In this document: positions 53,740 through 62,504 of the stretch, piece after piece
Layout of the letters: each line of letters begins with the position of its first letter
Numbering within the stretch: position 1 is the first letter of the stretch
Source of the DNA: CAZAQK01 sp046344715
Lineage (GTDB): Bacteria > Pseudomonadota > Alphaproteobacteria > Rickettsiales > SXRF01
NCBI GenBank assembly: GCA_046344715.1
Contig: JBKDKX010000009.1
Span: 1-64,000 of the forward strand
DNA length: 64,000 bases
Reading direction: 5' to 3'
Position numbers and translations under genes: made by a program
The notes under the pieces: model-generated
What the model saw: the letters and a program-made list of their open reading frames with translations, nothing else
What the model was told of the DNA's origin: nothing
The model's database searches: none

Positions 53740-54524
53740 CAGCGTTTAAGGCTCTTTTCCTCTTTAATCGCTGGAATGCTTGCAGATACTTTTTCTGCCA
53801 GTTCTTTCAAAAATTTTTCATCAGGTGCAGAATTATCTTTAGGTAATGCTCGAAATTCTTCTGCCTTAACGCCATTTTTGATCAAAATGATGTATGAGGA
53901 GTGACTAGTAGGCTTGTTAGGGTTCTGGAACAGGCCAAGACGGGTTTGCAGTGTTTTTGCAGCATCGCTGTCTGGTGGGCAGAGCACGTGCAAGATACGG
54001 TCACGCTGGGGGAGTTTTTCTGCGGCGTCAAAGGATTTTTTCCCTCGTAGTTCACGGGCATCATCTGCCTCTGGCAATTCTTCATTCGCAAATTGTTTTA
54101 CACCTTTGCGATAATATGAAGCGATATAAGTCTTGAGATCTTTTTTATCTTCATCTGGTTGCACAGAGATTACAACAATCGGAATTTTTTTGTCATCGGC
54201 CAGTAATTTTGCTTGGATAGCAGCCACGCTGTCGGTAATTTTTTGACACATCGGGCAGCCACCATAACCAAATACAACGAGCGATTGCTCCAATTCTTCC
54301 GGTTTGAAGGCTTTGCCATGCTGGTCAGTGAAGGATATATCTTTGAAGACACCTGCATCTTTTTTTTCCTCTTTTTTTGCAGGTGTGGGCTCTTGTTTTT
54401 TGGGATCCTGTTTTTGTGGTTCTTGAGCCGCTAATTTATTTGCGCTGATTGCGGTGGCAAATCCAGCTCCCGCAGTTATTCTTAAAAAATCTCGCCTTGT
54501 TGGTTGGGAGGTATCGTTGCTCAT
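53739..54524 (-). CDS. Tat-exported Sco-like redoxin
   Basis: A 261-residue protein with a twin-arginine signal (PTRRDFLRITAGAGFATA), a Lys/Gln/Pro-rich linker (about 33-55) and a thioredoxin-like domain. The redox site is VVFGYGGCPMCQKI: it sits where Sco proteins have C-x3-C but here is C-x2-C. The Sco-type histidine is in PTSHSSYIILI. Sco proteins deliver copper to the CuA site of cytochrome oxidase or act as thiol reductases. Neighbouring His-rich protein supports a metal link. A peroxiredoxin-like role is an alternative. Confidence 0.7.
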   Translation of the reverse strand: MSNDTSQPTRRDFLRITAGAGFATAISANKLAAQEPQKQDPKKQEPTPAKKEEKKDAGVFKDISFTDQHGKAFKPEELEQSLVVFGYGGCPMCQKITDSVAAIQAKLLADDKKIPIVVISVQPDEDKKDLKTYIASYYRKGVKQFANEELPEADDARELRGKKSFDAAEKLPQRDRILHVLCPPDSDAAKTLQTRLGLFQNPNKPTSHSSYIILIKNGVKAEEFRALPKDNSAPDEKFLKELAEKVSASIPAIKEEKSLKR

Positions 54525-54584
54525 GGGTGCTTATCCTTGGAAACCGCGGTAATTTATCAGGAAAGCCATGGCTTGCAAGGGCGT

Positions 54585-55769
54585 TTATGCAGGTTTTAGC
54601 CGAATCCTGTCTAAAAGCCTGAACAGGAACGGGTTTGCCACGATAGAAAGCATCGCCCCCGCCAGCATCAGATTATATAAGTCCTGCGTAATCAGCCCTT
54701 TAGTGAGTGCCATGCCGCCAAGAATAAAAGAGAATTCGCCAATCTGCGCAAGGCCGATGGCCACAGTATAGCTTACTTCCGTGCTTTGCCTGAACCAGCG
54801 TGTGATGAGCAATGCCGCCAACCCCTTGGCCACTACAATGACCAGAAAGGTGAGTAGCACGGCTTTGGGTTGCAGCAGCAGCGTGTCGGGGTCGAAGAGC
54901 ATGCCAACAGATACAAAGAACAACACGGAAAACGCATCACGCATGGGTAGTGAGCTTTCGGCAGATTTCTTGCCGATTTCACTTTCATTGAGCATCATAC
55001 CCGCAAGAAATGCTCCAAGTGCGAACGAAGCGTTGAACACTACATACGCAATGGAAGCAAACCCCAGCGCAATCGCAAGTGTGCCAAGTGTGCTCAGCTC
55101 AGACGAGCGAAGCCTGGCAATAGACACCAGAAGCCAGGGCAGGAAGCGCCTGCCAACCACCATCATGAACAGGAAAAAGGCAGTGATCTTAAGCAAAACA
55201 ATAAAGGCGGTTGCTGCAATAACGCTTATTTCCACAGATTCAGTGCCTTTAATCATATCCGCAAGCACAGGCAGCATAACCAGTGCCAGTACCATGGCAA
55301 TATCTTCAATCACCAGCCAGCCTATGGCAATTTTGCCGCCGGTGCTTTCGAGCATCCTGCGTTGCTCAAGCGAACGAAGCAGCACAATGGTACTGGCAAC
55401 TGAAAGGGAAAAACCAAATATCAAACCCTGTATGGTAATGTAGCCAAGGCTTACGGCAGCAATAGCGCCAATCGTAGTTGCAGAAAGTATCTGCGCCAGT
55501 GCGCCGGTGAGTGCAATTTTACGCACCTCCATAAGATCACGCAGGGAAAAATGCAGGCCAACACCAAACATCAGCAGGATAATGCCGATTTCCGCAAGTT
55601 GCCTCGCCAGTTCAACATCGGCAACAAACCCAGGCGTGTAAGGGCCGATGGCAACACCGGCCAGCAGATAACCAAAAATGGCAGGCAGCTTCAGTTTTTT
55701 TGCGATCATGCCAAAAATAAAGGCGGTAACGATACTTGCAATCAGTGTGTTTATGAGGGCATGTTCCAT
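54585..55769 (-). CDS. CPA2-family cation/proton antiporter (YbaL/KefB-like) without RCK domain
   Basis: A 394-residue membrane protein from the ATG at 55769 (MEHALINTLI). It has about 12 helices and CPA2 motifs FGYLLAGVAIGPYTPG, MFGVGLHFSLRDL, SVASTIVLLRSL and IGWLVIEDIAMVLAL. YbaL and Kef proteins carry a C-terminal TrkA-N (RCK) nucleotide-binding domain of about 150 residues; this one ends directly after the last helix. The ion is unknown, probably K+ or Na+ in exchange for H+. Confidence 0.85.
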   Translation of the reverse strand: MEHALINTLIASIVTAFIFGMIAKKLKLPAIFGYLLAGVAIGPYTPGFVADVELARQLAEIGIILLMFGVGLHFSLRDLMEVRKIALTGALAQILSATTIGAIAAVSLGYITIQGLIFGFSLSVASTIVLLRSLEQRRMLESTGGKIAIGWLVIEDIAMVLALVMLPVLADMIKGTESVEISVIAATAFIVLLKITAFFLFMMVVGRRFLPWLLVSIARLRSSELSTLGTLAIALGFASIAYVVFNASFALGAFLAGMMLNESEIGKKSAESSLPMRDAFSVLFFVSVGMLFDPDTLLLQPKAVLLTFLVIVVAKGLAALLITRWFRQSTEVSYTVAIGLAQIGEFSFILGGMALTKGLITQDLYNLMLAGAMLSIVANPFLFRLLDRIRLKPA

Positions 55770-55875
55770 ACAACTCACTATACGCACATCTTATAAAAAA
55801 TCTCAAGTTATGGAGTCATTAATATCGTATTAGTAGATTGACGCCATACTGCACGCAAACACACGCAGGATGCAT

Positions 55876-56520
55876 ATGGATACGCTGAATAAAAATATTT
55901 ACATGCTTGCTGCCTGCCTTTCCGCGTTGGCAGGTTTTGTGGATGCGGTTGGCTTCATGTATCTGGGCGGATATTTTATTTCGTTCATGAGCGGTAATTC
56001 TACCCGACTGTCTGTTACGTTTATCGGTGGTGAGATGAATAGCTTCTTCCTTCTGTTTGGCATTATTTTCCTGTTCGTGATGGGAGCAATGCTCGGATCA
56101 TTGGTGCGGCATTTTACCAAGGCGCCACCCGTTGCCGTGAGTGTGCTGGTGCTGCTTACGGTGTTATTATTTGCCGCAGCCATAAGTTTTGAAATGGGAT
56201 TTGGCTATCTGGCCATTATGCTGATGACGCTGGCTATGGGCGCAGAAAATTCAACCTTCCAGCGCGGTGGTGATATGGTGGTGGGACTTACTTATATGAG
56301 TGGCACGCTGGTGAAGCTGGGGCAGAAATGGGCGGAGGCCATCACAGGTGGCCGCAAAACAGCATGGATACCCTACTTATTACTCTGGCTTGGTCTGATT
56401 GCAGGAGGAGCTCTCGGCGCGCTTTCCTTTCAGGCTTTCGGGTTACATAGCCTATGGGTTGCCACTTTCGTGTCGCTGTTGCTCACATCTCTCACAGCAT
56501 GGAAGAAATTGAGTTTGTAG
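55876..56520 (+). CDS. DUF1275 (YoaK-like) membrane protein
   Basis: A 214-residue protein with six helices. Family features are LAGFVDAVGFMYLGGYFISFMSGNSTR at the N-terminus (in part LGGYFISFMSGNSTRLS) and GAENSTFQRGGDMVVGLTYMSGTLVKLG. The ATG at 55876 has GCAGGA 6 bases upstream; the ATG at 55870 overlaps that site. Transport function is suspected but unknown. Its 3' end overlaps the convergent isocitrate dehydrogenase-like gene by 29 bases. Confidence 0.85.
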   Translation: MDTLNKNIYMLAACLSALAGFVDAVGFMYLGGYFISFMSGNSTRLSVTFIGGEMNSFFLLFGIIFLFVMGAMLGSLVRHFTKAPPVAVSVLVLLTVLLFAAAISFEMGFGYLAIMLMTLAMGAENSTFQRGGDMVVGLTYMSGTLVKLGQKWAEAITGGRKTAWIPYLLLWLGLIAGGALGALSFQAFGLHSLWVATFVSLLLTSLTAWKKLSL

Positions 56521-57058
56521 GTATGGCTAACTTCTCTGTAATGGCATCCGTCATACGACTAAGGCGTTTACGTTCTTTGAGGTGAATATTTTCGGTTATT
56601 GTGCGTTGCAGGGCGGCTGTGATTTTATCGGCGATACGTGGCTGGCCGATATGTTCTAACAGTGCAACCGCCGCATGAATCATGGGTGAGGGGTCAAGCG
56701 TTGCGGGTTTTTGCTCCCAGCATTCAGCCGCGTAAATTGGCTCAAACAGGGCGAAGGATTCATTTTTCCAGATATTGTCTGTAGCTTTTTCTAACCCAAA
56801 ATATTCCCGTATCACTTCGCCGGTTTCACGGCAGCCTTCCGGCACAATCACGGGGGCTTTCAGCAACACGCGGTTTTTTTCCAGCGCTTTCCACGCGGAA
56901 GGAAGAATGCCCGTTTTGCTTCCCATACTGTAAATACGGCTGCCGATTTCGATAGTTTCTATGGTGATATTCGCACCGGCCTCACGCAGCACAGTGAGTG
57001 CTGCTTCCATAACAGCAGGGCCGAAGCCGTCACCATAGGCGATGGTGATAGTAGACAT
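56492..57058 (-). CDS. Internally deleted isocitrate/isopropylmalate dehydrogenase relative
   Basis: A 188-residue open frame. It begins like the family (ITIAYGDGFGPAVMEAALTV), has KAPVIVPEG near residue 68, then passes at about residue 95 straight to a C-terminal-like part: SFALFEPIYAAE (where full enzymes have F-E-x-V-H-G) and MIHAAVALLEHIGQPRIAD. Roughly 200 residues with the catalytic Arg, Tyr, Lys and Asp residues are missing. In many alphaproteobacteria a full icd follows alaS; here this short gene does, starting on the alaS stop codon (TAATG). It may be a remnant still in frame, or a mini-protein with a new role. Confidence 0.7.
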   Translation of the reverse strand: MSTITIAYGDGFGPAVMEAALTVLREAGANITIETIEIGSRIYSMGSKTGILPSAWKALEKNRVLLKAPVIVPEGCRETGEVIREYFGLEKATDNIWKNESFALFEPIYAAECWEQKPATLDPSPMIHAAVALLEHIGQPRIADKITAALQRTITENIHLKERKRLSRMTDAITEKLAIPTNSISSML

Positions 57059-59823
57059 TACGCCGCTTTTTGGCCGGAAAGGTTTGCCTTAAGCGCCGCC
57101 AGTGCTTCTTCCAGTTTGCTGCCATCAGGGCCGCCGCCTTGCGCCATGGTGGGCTTGCCACCGCCGCCTTTGCCGCCAACGATAGCCACCGCCGCCTGAA
57201 GTAGTGTTACCGAGTTATAAAGCTGGGTGAGGAACTGATCCACCCCGATGATAATGGAGGCTTTACCCTCATTGCGTGAGGCGATGAACACAATGCCCGG
57301 ATCAAGCTGGCGCAAATATTCATCAGCAATGCCGCGCAGGTCTTTGGCATCCAGCCCGTCAAAAATTTTACCAATGAATTTAATATTACCAATCATTTCC
57401 GGCTTTACCTCGCCGCCGCTGGCGAGTGCTGCCTGTTTTTTGGCATCTGCCAGTTCTTTGCTGAGTTTTTTATTGTGTTCGCGTAAGATCTCTTCATTTT
57501 TTTGTAGGGTTTCAAACGCTGCATCATAACGCGCCAATAAATCTCGTGCCGAAATGCCTGCAAGATTTAGCTCTGCTTTTGCAAGGGTTGCAGCTTCCTG
57601 CTTTTTACCAAGTGCGAATAATTCAGCGATAAGTTTTGCATTATCCTCAGTGAGTTTTGCCACTTGTTCTTGTTGAGCAGCGAGGACACTGCTTAAATAC
57701 TCGCGCACATTCTCACCCGTGACCGCTTCGATACGGCGGATGCCGGACGCCACCGAGCCTTCTGATGCAATTTTGAACAGGCCAATATCGCCGGTAGCGC
57801 GCACATGCGTGCCGCCGCAGAGTTCTACGGAATAGGTTTTTCCATTCTTCTCGCCCATGGAAAGCACACGCACGCTATCGCCATATTTTTCGCCGAACAG
57901 CGCCATGGCACCTTCTTTGATGGCATCATCAGGCGACATCACTTTGCAGGCAACCGGCGTATTACGCCACACCACATCGTTCACTTCGGCTTCAATTTTT
58001 TGCATCTCATCCGGCGTTACACCTTTGGGGTGGCTAAAGTCAAAGCGCAGGCGGTTTGGGTCAACCAGCGAGCCTTTTTGTGTTACATGTTCGCCCAGCG
58101 CATCACGCAGTGCTTTATGCAACAGGTGGGTGGCAGAGTGGTTTGAGCGTGTGGCGTTGCGTTTTGCAGTGTCAATAACCGCATGTACTGCATCACCCAC
58201 TTTGAGTGCAGCAGTGAGTTTTGCATGATGAATGATGAGGTCTTCTACAGGTTTCTGGGTATCAAGAATTTTGGCAACGGCCTTAAATTCGCCAGTATCA
58301 CCCACTTGACCACCAGATTCACCATAAAACGGGGTTTTATCCAGCACTACATATACTTCATCATCCGGGTTTGCAGAGGTCACTTCCGCGCCATCTTTTA
58401 CAATGGCAAGCACTTTGCCTTCCGCTTCATCTGCGTCATAACCCAGAAACTCCGTTGCACCGGTTTTTTCTTTCACTGCAAACCAGATACGGCTGGTGGC
58501 GGTATCGCCTGATCCTTTATGGGCGGCGCGCGCCATTTCGCGCTGCTGATCCATGCATTTCTCAAAGCCAATTATATCTACTTCAATATTTTTTGCGCGA
58601 AGCATATCCTGCGTTAAATCCAGCGGGAAACCGAATGTATCATACAGTTTGAAGGCAGCCTCACCGGAGAAGCGTTTACCACTGCTTACTTTGGCGGTTT
58701 CTTCTTCCAAAAGCTTCAGCCCGCGATCTAGCGTTTGTTTGAAGCGCTCTTCTTCCTGGCGGAGATTTTCTTCAATACTTGCTTTGGCGCGCGCGAGTTC
58801 CGGATACGCGCCACCCATTTGTGTAATGAGCGATGGCACGAGGCGATACATCAGCGGGTCACGGCAGCCAAGCTGATGGGCATAGCGCATGGCGCGGCGC
58901 ATAATACGGCGGAGCACATAACCACGGCCTTCGTTGGAAGGCATTACGCCATCGGCAATCAGGAAACAGCTGGAGCGTAGATGGTCGGCAATCACCTTAT
59001 AAGCAGCTGCGTCTTTGGCAGTTTGCCCGCCGATTTTTCCGGCTTCCGCTTTAATATCGGCAATGATGCCTTTGAATAAATCAATATCGTAATTATCAGT
59101 TACACCCTGCATCACAGCTGCGAGGCGTTCTAACCCCATGCCGGTATCAATGGAAGGTTTTGGCAGATTGATGCGGGTTTTTTCGTCAACCTGTTCATAT
59201 TGCATGAACACGAGGTTCCAGATTTCAACAAAACGGTCGCCATCAGCATCGGCAGAGCCAGGAGGGCCGCCTTTGATATGATCGCCGTGGTCATAAAAAA
59301 TTTCGGAGCAGGGGCCGCACGGGCCGGTATCACCCATTGACCAGAAATTGTCATTGGTGTTGATACGGATGATGCGGTGGTCAGCAAAGCCGGTGATTTT
59401 CTTCCAGTGGTTCCACGCCACGTCGTCGTCATGGTAAACGGTGACGCAGAGTTTATCTTTATTCAGCCCGTAATCTTTGGTGAGTAATTCCCACGCATAA
59501 TTGATCGCTTCTTCCTTGAAATAGTCACCGAAGGAGAAGTTCCCGAGCATTTCAAAGAAGGTGTGGTGGCGAGCGGTGTAACCCACATTATCAAGGTCAT
59601 TATGTTTGCCGCCGGCGCGCACGCATTTTTGTGATGTTGCAGCACGGGAGAAGGGTAGTTTTTCAGCACCGGTAAATACGTTTTTAAACTGGTTCATGCC
59701 TGCGTTGGCGAACATGAGCGTTGGGTCGTTTAGCGGCACCAGCGAGCTGGAAGGGCGCACTTCATGCCCATTACGGGCAAAAAAATCAAGGAAAGCCTTG
59801 CGGATGTCGTTTGTGTTTTTCAT
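57058..59823 (-). CDS. alaS: Alanyl-tRNA synthetase
   Basis: A 921-residue class II synthetase. The catalytic domain starts FLDFFARNGHEVRPSSSLVP with LMFANAGMNQFKNVF; the editing domain has the zinc motifs NHSATHLLH and ELCGGTHV; the C-terminal C-Ala domain is Gly-rich (GGKGGGGKPTMAQGGG) and ends in a helix. The length is at the upper end of the usual 870-900. Confidence 0.97.
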   Translation of the reverse strand: MKNTNDIRKAFLDFFARNGHEVRPSSSLVPLNDPTLMFANAGMNQFKNVFTGAEKLPFSRAATSQKCVRAGGKHNDLDNVGYTARHHTFFEMLGNFSFGDYFKEEAINYAWELLTKDYGLNKDKLCVTVYHDDDVAWNHWKKITGFADHRIIRINTNDNFWSMGDTGPCGPCSEIFYDHGDHIKGGPPGSADADGDRFVEIWNLVFMQYEQVDEKTRINLPKPSIDTGMGLERLAAVMQGVTDNYDIDLFKGIIADIKAEAGKIGGQTAKDAAAYKVIADHLRSSCFLIADGVMPSNEGRGYVLRRIMRRAMRYAHQLGCRDPLMYRLVPSLITQMGGAYPELARAKASIEENLRQEEERFKQTLDRGLKLLEEETAKVSSGKRFSGEAAFKLYDTFGFPLDLTQDMLRAKNIEVDIIGFEKCMDQQREMARAAHKGSGDTATSRIWFAVKEKTGATEFLGYDADEAEGKVLAIVKDGAEVTSANPDDEVYVVLDKTPFYGESGGQVGDTGEFKAVAKILDTQKPVEDLIIHHAKLTAALKVGDAVHAVIDTAKRNATRSNHSATHLLHKALRDALGEHVTQKGSLVDPNRLRFDFSHPKGVTPDEMQKIEAEVNDVVWRNTPVACKVMSPDDAIKEGAMALFGEKYGDSVRVLSMGEKNGKTYSVELCGGTHVRATGDIGLFKIASEGSVASGIRRIEAVTGENVREYLSSVLAAQQEQVAKLTEDNAKLIAELFALGKKQEAATLAKAELNLAGISARDLLARYDAAFETLQKNEEILREHNKKLSKELADAKKQAALASGGEVKPEMIGNIKFIGKIFDGLDAKDLRGIADEYLRQLDPGIVFIASRNEGKASIIIGVDQFLTQLYNSVTLLQAAVAIVGGKGGGGKPTMAQGGGPDGSKLEEALAALKANLSGQKAA

Positions 59824-59873
59824 AGGGGGCAGAGAATATTAAAAACGAAGGCTCAGCACAAGCAAAGAGTGCA

Positions 59874-60374
59874 TTATGGGGTCCTGTCCCCGCGTTTTTC
59901 AGGTGAACCTAGCGCACGAATGTTTGCATGGGATAATTGCAATAGATGGGCGGCATTAGCATATTGCACAGATAGTCTTTTATATTGCCCAGTAGAATCT
60001 TCTCTTTGCTCTCCTTTTTCAGAAAAGAAACGACTAAGATCAGTAAAATAATCAGCACTTTGCCATAATATAGCCGTATTATGCGTGGTGGCACTTGATA
60101 TGAGGGAATGGTGTAATTTTTTGAATTTATCCTCTCGGTCGATTTCGCCGTTAAATTCATCATATAGAAAGTTGGCAGCGGTTTGAATGGTTGCTGGAAT
60201 TTCATTTGGGGGAACGCTTCTTAACGCGCTAAGCGCAGATAACGCGATATCCCGAAGATTTTGCTCATCACCTTCCGCAATAGCTTTTATCTTTTGCCAT
60301 TTTAACCTGCCGACAAATTCAGCAAGTTTTTGTTGGTCATTGGGGACAATAAATTTTTGTAATGGAGTAGTCAT
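59874..60374 (-). CDS. Uncharacterised helical protein (166 residues)
   Basis: Mostly amphipathic helix, with Asn/Asp/Lys-rich connections, no membrane segment and no signal. Notable parts are ALSALSALRSVPPNEIP and LSRFFSEKGEQ. Not recognised. The C-terminal codons read into KRGDRTP. Its start is adjacent to the stop of the YciI gene with no spacing, so both are read from the same transcript toward alaS. Confidence 0.5.
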   Translation of the reverse strand: MTTPLQKFIVPNDQQKLAEFVGRLKWQKIKAIAEGDEQNLRDIALSALSALRSVPPNEIPATIQTAANFLYDEFNGEIDREDKFKKLHHSLISSATTHNTAILWQSADYFTDLSRFFSEKGEQREDSTGQYKRLSVQYANAAHLLQLSHANIRALGSPEKRGDRTP

Positions 60375-60686
60375 TTAAGCATTACTTTCTGCATGAAGAA
60401 AAAATGGAGCCAAGCGATATTGCTGAATGGTGATGGTGTTCCAGACTTTGCCTGTTACATATGGGTCTGCGGAAAGTGCATCGCTCAAGGCTTCTTTGCT
60501 GGGGAACTCATACACCCCGCAGGAGCCGATCATTTTGCCTTCAGCATCTAAAATGGCACCGCCGTAAAGTAATTCGCCGCGTGCCTTCTGCCCTTCGGCA
60601 TGGACGAGGTGTGCTTCACGCGCACTCAACCGGCGGGTGAGGGCATCTTCATCAGTGGCATCGTAGGCTATGAGTAGAAATTGCAT
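60375..60686 (-). CDS. YciI-family protein
   Basis: A 103-residue ferredoxin-like alpha/beta protein: MQFLLIAYDATDEDALTRRL, the catalytic-type His in REAHLVHAEGQK, and the C-terminal FPSKEALSDALSADPY. YciI proteins are small hydrolase- or dehydrochlorinase-like enzymes of mostly unknown substrate. Coupled to the following small gene, and 23 bases downstream of a family A gene. Confidence 0.85.
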   Translation of the reverse strand: MQFLLIAYDATDEDALTRRLSAREAHLVHAEGQKARGELLYGGAILDAEGKMIGSCGVYEFPSKEALSDALSADPYVTGKVWNTITIQQYRLAPFFLHAESNA

Positions 60687-60709
60687 GTAAGCGACTAGTT
60701 ATTGCTTAG

Positions 60710-61057
60710 TTATTCATTGTTTTTCTTCATCCGCTCAAGCTCCTTGGCAATTGCTGCTTTTGGATCAGTGCTTAAGAACAATTCCTTGATAGGAACGTTG
60801 AACATAAAAGCTACTTTTTTGGTGACATCGGTGGGTGGGGTAACACCTTCGCCGGAGACAATAATCTCACCAAAGTCATCACTTTCAAAATTGCGAATAT
60901 CAAAAGTTTTATTTTTTACCTTGGCCTGAAAGTCATCATAACGGCTGGGTTTAACGGCAAGGTAACACCAGAAAGGGCCGGCATTATTACCCATCTGCCC
61001 ATAGACCAGCATGACCATACGGCCAATGTCATCTTCTTTGAGATTATTATTGCTCAT
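60710..61057 (-). CDS. Family A protein, copy 3 (uncharacterised)
   Basis: A 115-residue soluble alpha/beta protein from the ATG at 61057 (MSNNNLKEDDIGRMVMLVYG), with TTGGGG upstream. It shares two blocks with the proteins at 62137-62487 and 63014-63367: WCYLAVKPSRYDDF and FGEIIVSGEGVTPP, followed by V-T-x-K-V-A-x-M and P-x-K-E-x-F. No known domain is recognised. It is the last of six interleaved A and B genes. Confidence 0.75.
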   Translation of the reverse strand: MSNNNLKEDDIGRMVMLVYGQMGNNAGPFWCYLAVKPSRYDDFQAKVKNKTFDIRNFESDDFGEIIVSGEGVTPPTDVTKKVAFMFNVPIKELFLSTDPKAAIAKELERMKKNNE

Positions 61058-61132
61058 GATAAACCCCAATAAATTTCAGATAAGATACTGTAAAACAGTT
61101 AAATATCCGTTATCAGGGGATAAAGCCAAGGA

Positions 61133-61591
61133 TTAGCGCTGCTGGCCAGCGGTTGCCATGGCAGGTTGATAGCCCTGCGCGCGCATACGGGCGATCATGA
61201 GTGCCTGCGTGCGTTTCATATCTTCACGCACGGCGAACGATTCCTGCTCAGGTTCTGCTTCTTGTTTCTCGCTCAGAACATACTTCAAGCCAGAAACAGC
61301 CAGCACAGCACCACCAACAAATTTTGCTACGGATTTTATTGAATCAGCAAATTTTGCAGAGGCTGCTTCAGCTGCGGCTTTCTCTGCTGCCTGTTCCGCA
61401 GTCATTGGGCCAAGAATTTCAGGCGTTGCAGTAAATTTTCCTGCAATCCAATCTTTTAACTCACCAGCTTTCTCTACAATCCCCTCAATAAATCCTGGGA
61501 ACATAAGTTCTGCACCGGCAACAACGGCTGCGGTTGCAACTAAGCCCTTAATCAAACCACCCCAGCTAATACCTTTTTTATCTTCGCTCAT
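61133..61591 (-). CDS. Family B membrane protein, copy 3 (uncharacterised)
   Basis: A 152-residue protein. After a polar start with the motif ISWGGLIKG comes a hydrophobic helix (about 12-32), an amphipathic Ala/Glu-rich region (60-85), a second hydrophobic helix (about 86-105) and an acidic tail with EKQEAEPEQE. The C-terminus RMRAQGYQPAMA is almost repeated in copy 1. Same overall plan as the proteins at 61610-62017 and 62505-62912. Starts 18 bases after copy 2 ends. Confidence 0.7.
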   Translation of the reverse strand: MSEDKKGISWGGLIKGLVATAAVVAGAELMFPGFIEGIVEKAGELKDWIAGKFTATPEILGPMTAEQAAEKAAAEAASAKFADSIKSVAKFVGGAVLAVSGLKYVLSEKQEAEPEQESFAVREDMKRTQALMIARMRAQGYQPAMATAGQQR

Positions 61592-61609
61592 AATTTTTTT
61601 CCTTTTTAC

Positions 61610-62017
61610 TTAGCGTGGGTTTCCACGACCTTTTGAATCGGGTTGCATAGGCGGTACTTCGCCTTCATTCTGCATAGCAGCTTCCTGCGCGGCAAGGATA
61701 CGCTTGCGGAGTGCAGCGATTTCTTCTTCGGAGATTTTGGGTTCTTCAGATTTTTCTTCGTCTTTCTTACCAGACATCACCATTGTGGTAACGCCAGCTG
61801 CGGCGAGTGTGCCGCCGGCGATAGCAGCGGCGGTTGAACCGGACATACCAGAAAGCCCAACGCTGCTTGCAGCAGATGCAGCTGTATCGGTTACGGCTCC
61901 TGCAGCAGCATTTACTCCTTCGGAAATTCCCTCAGGTACAAAGCCTGCACCTGCAACGAGTGCTCCTGTGGTGAGCATTACACCGCCTAAAACTTTGCCC
62001 CAGCTAATATCTGACAT
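61610..62017 (-). CDS. Family B membrane protein, copy 2 (uncharacterised)
   Basis: A 135-residue Ala/Gly-rich protein with the N-terminal motif ISWGKVLGGVMLTTGALVAG (first hydrophobic helix), FVPEGISEGVN, a second helix (STAAAIAGGTLAAAGVTTM), and a charged tail with EEKSEEPKISEEEIAAL. The plan agrees with the two other B proteins, although the tail differs and lacks the AQGYQPAMA end. It is preceded by a 119-bp gap, the second longest of the cluster and a candidate promoter region. Confidence 0.65.
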   Translation of the reverse strand: MSDISWGKVLGGVMLTTGALVAGAGFVPEGISEGVNAAAGAVTDTAASAASSVGLSGMSGSTAAAIAGGTLAAAGVTTMVMSGKKDEEKSEEPKISEEEIAALRKRILAAQEAAMQNEGEVPPMQPDSKGRGNPR

Positions 62018-62136
62018 ACTGTTCTAATCCAATTTCGGGTTTATCATGATTTCATACTACACAATTTTGCCAAACAGTTGCATGACAGTTTTGTGAATGC
62101 GCTAAAACTAACTGCGTTACAGAATTGTGACAAGGC

Positions 62137-62487
62137 TTATTCATGTGGTTGCGCCTTGCCAATATACTGTAATTTATCAATAATTGTTTTTTGTGGGTCA
62201 ATATCCTTAAAAAATTCTTTTACAGGGATATTGAACAATTTTGCCACTTGACTGGTAACTTCGGCGGGTGGGGTAATTCCTTCGCCGGAAACGATTACTT
62301 CGCCATATCCATCATCAGGGAAACACTGGATGTTATAGGCCTTGCTGCTCATGGCTTTCTGGAATTCATCATAGCGGCTGGGTTTTACTGCCACATAACA
62401 CCAATAATTCCCGCCATTGTCCATATGCCCGAAGGTAAGGGCGATAATGCGGGAGAGGGTATCAGCATTTTCAGGAAGGTGTGTCAT
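62137..62487 (-). CDS. Family A protein, copy 2 (uncharacterised)
   Basis: A 116-residue protein with the shared blocks YWCYVAVKPSRYDEF and YGEVIVSGEGITPP and the ending NIPVKEFFKDIDP. It follows the B gene at 62505 after 17 bases, so B then A are adjacent and presumably coexpressed. No catalytic motif is evident; the conserved Trp/Tyr/Lys cluster may form a ligand or partner surface. Confidence 0.75.
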   Translation of the reverse strand: MTHLPENADTLSRIIALTFGHMDNGGNYWCYVAVKPSRYDEFQKAMSSKAYNIQCFPDDGYGEVIVSGEGITPPAEVTSQVAKLFNIPVKEFFKDIDPQKTIIDKLQYIGKAQPHE

Positions 62488-62504
62488 GCTGCTCCCTTTA
62501 TGGT

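Noticed and set aside
59879..59896. GTCCTGTCCCCGCG string near the end of the helical gene as a possible mobile repeat end
   Set aside because: Only a single copy and no inverted partner could be found in the window.
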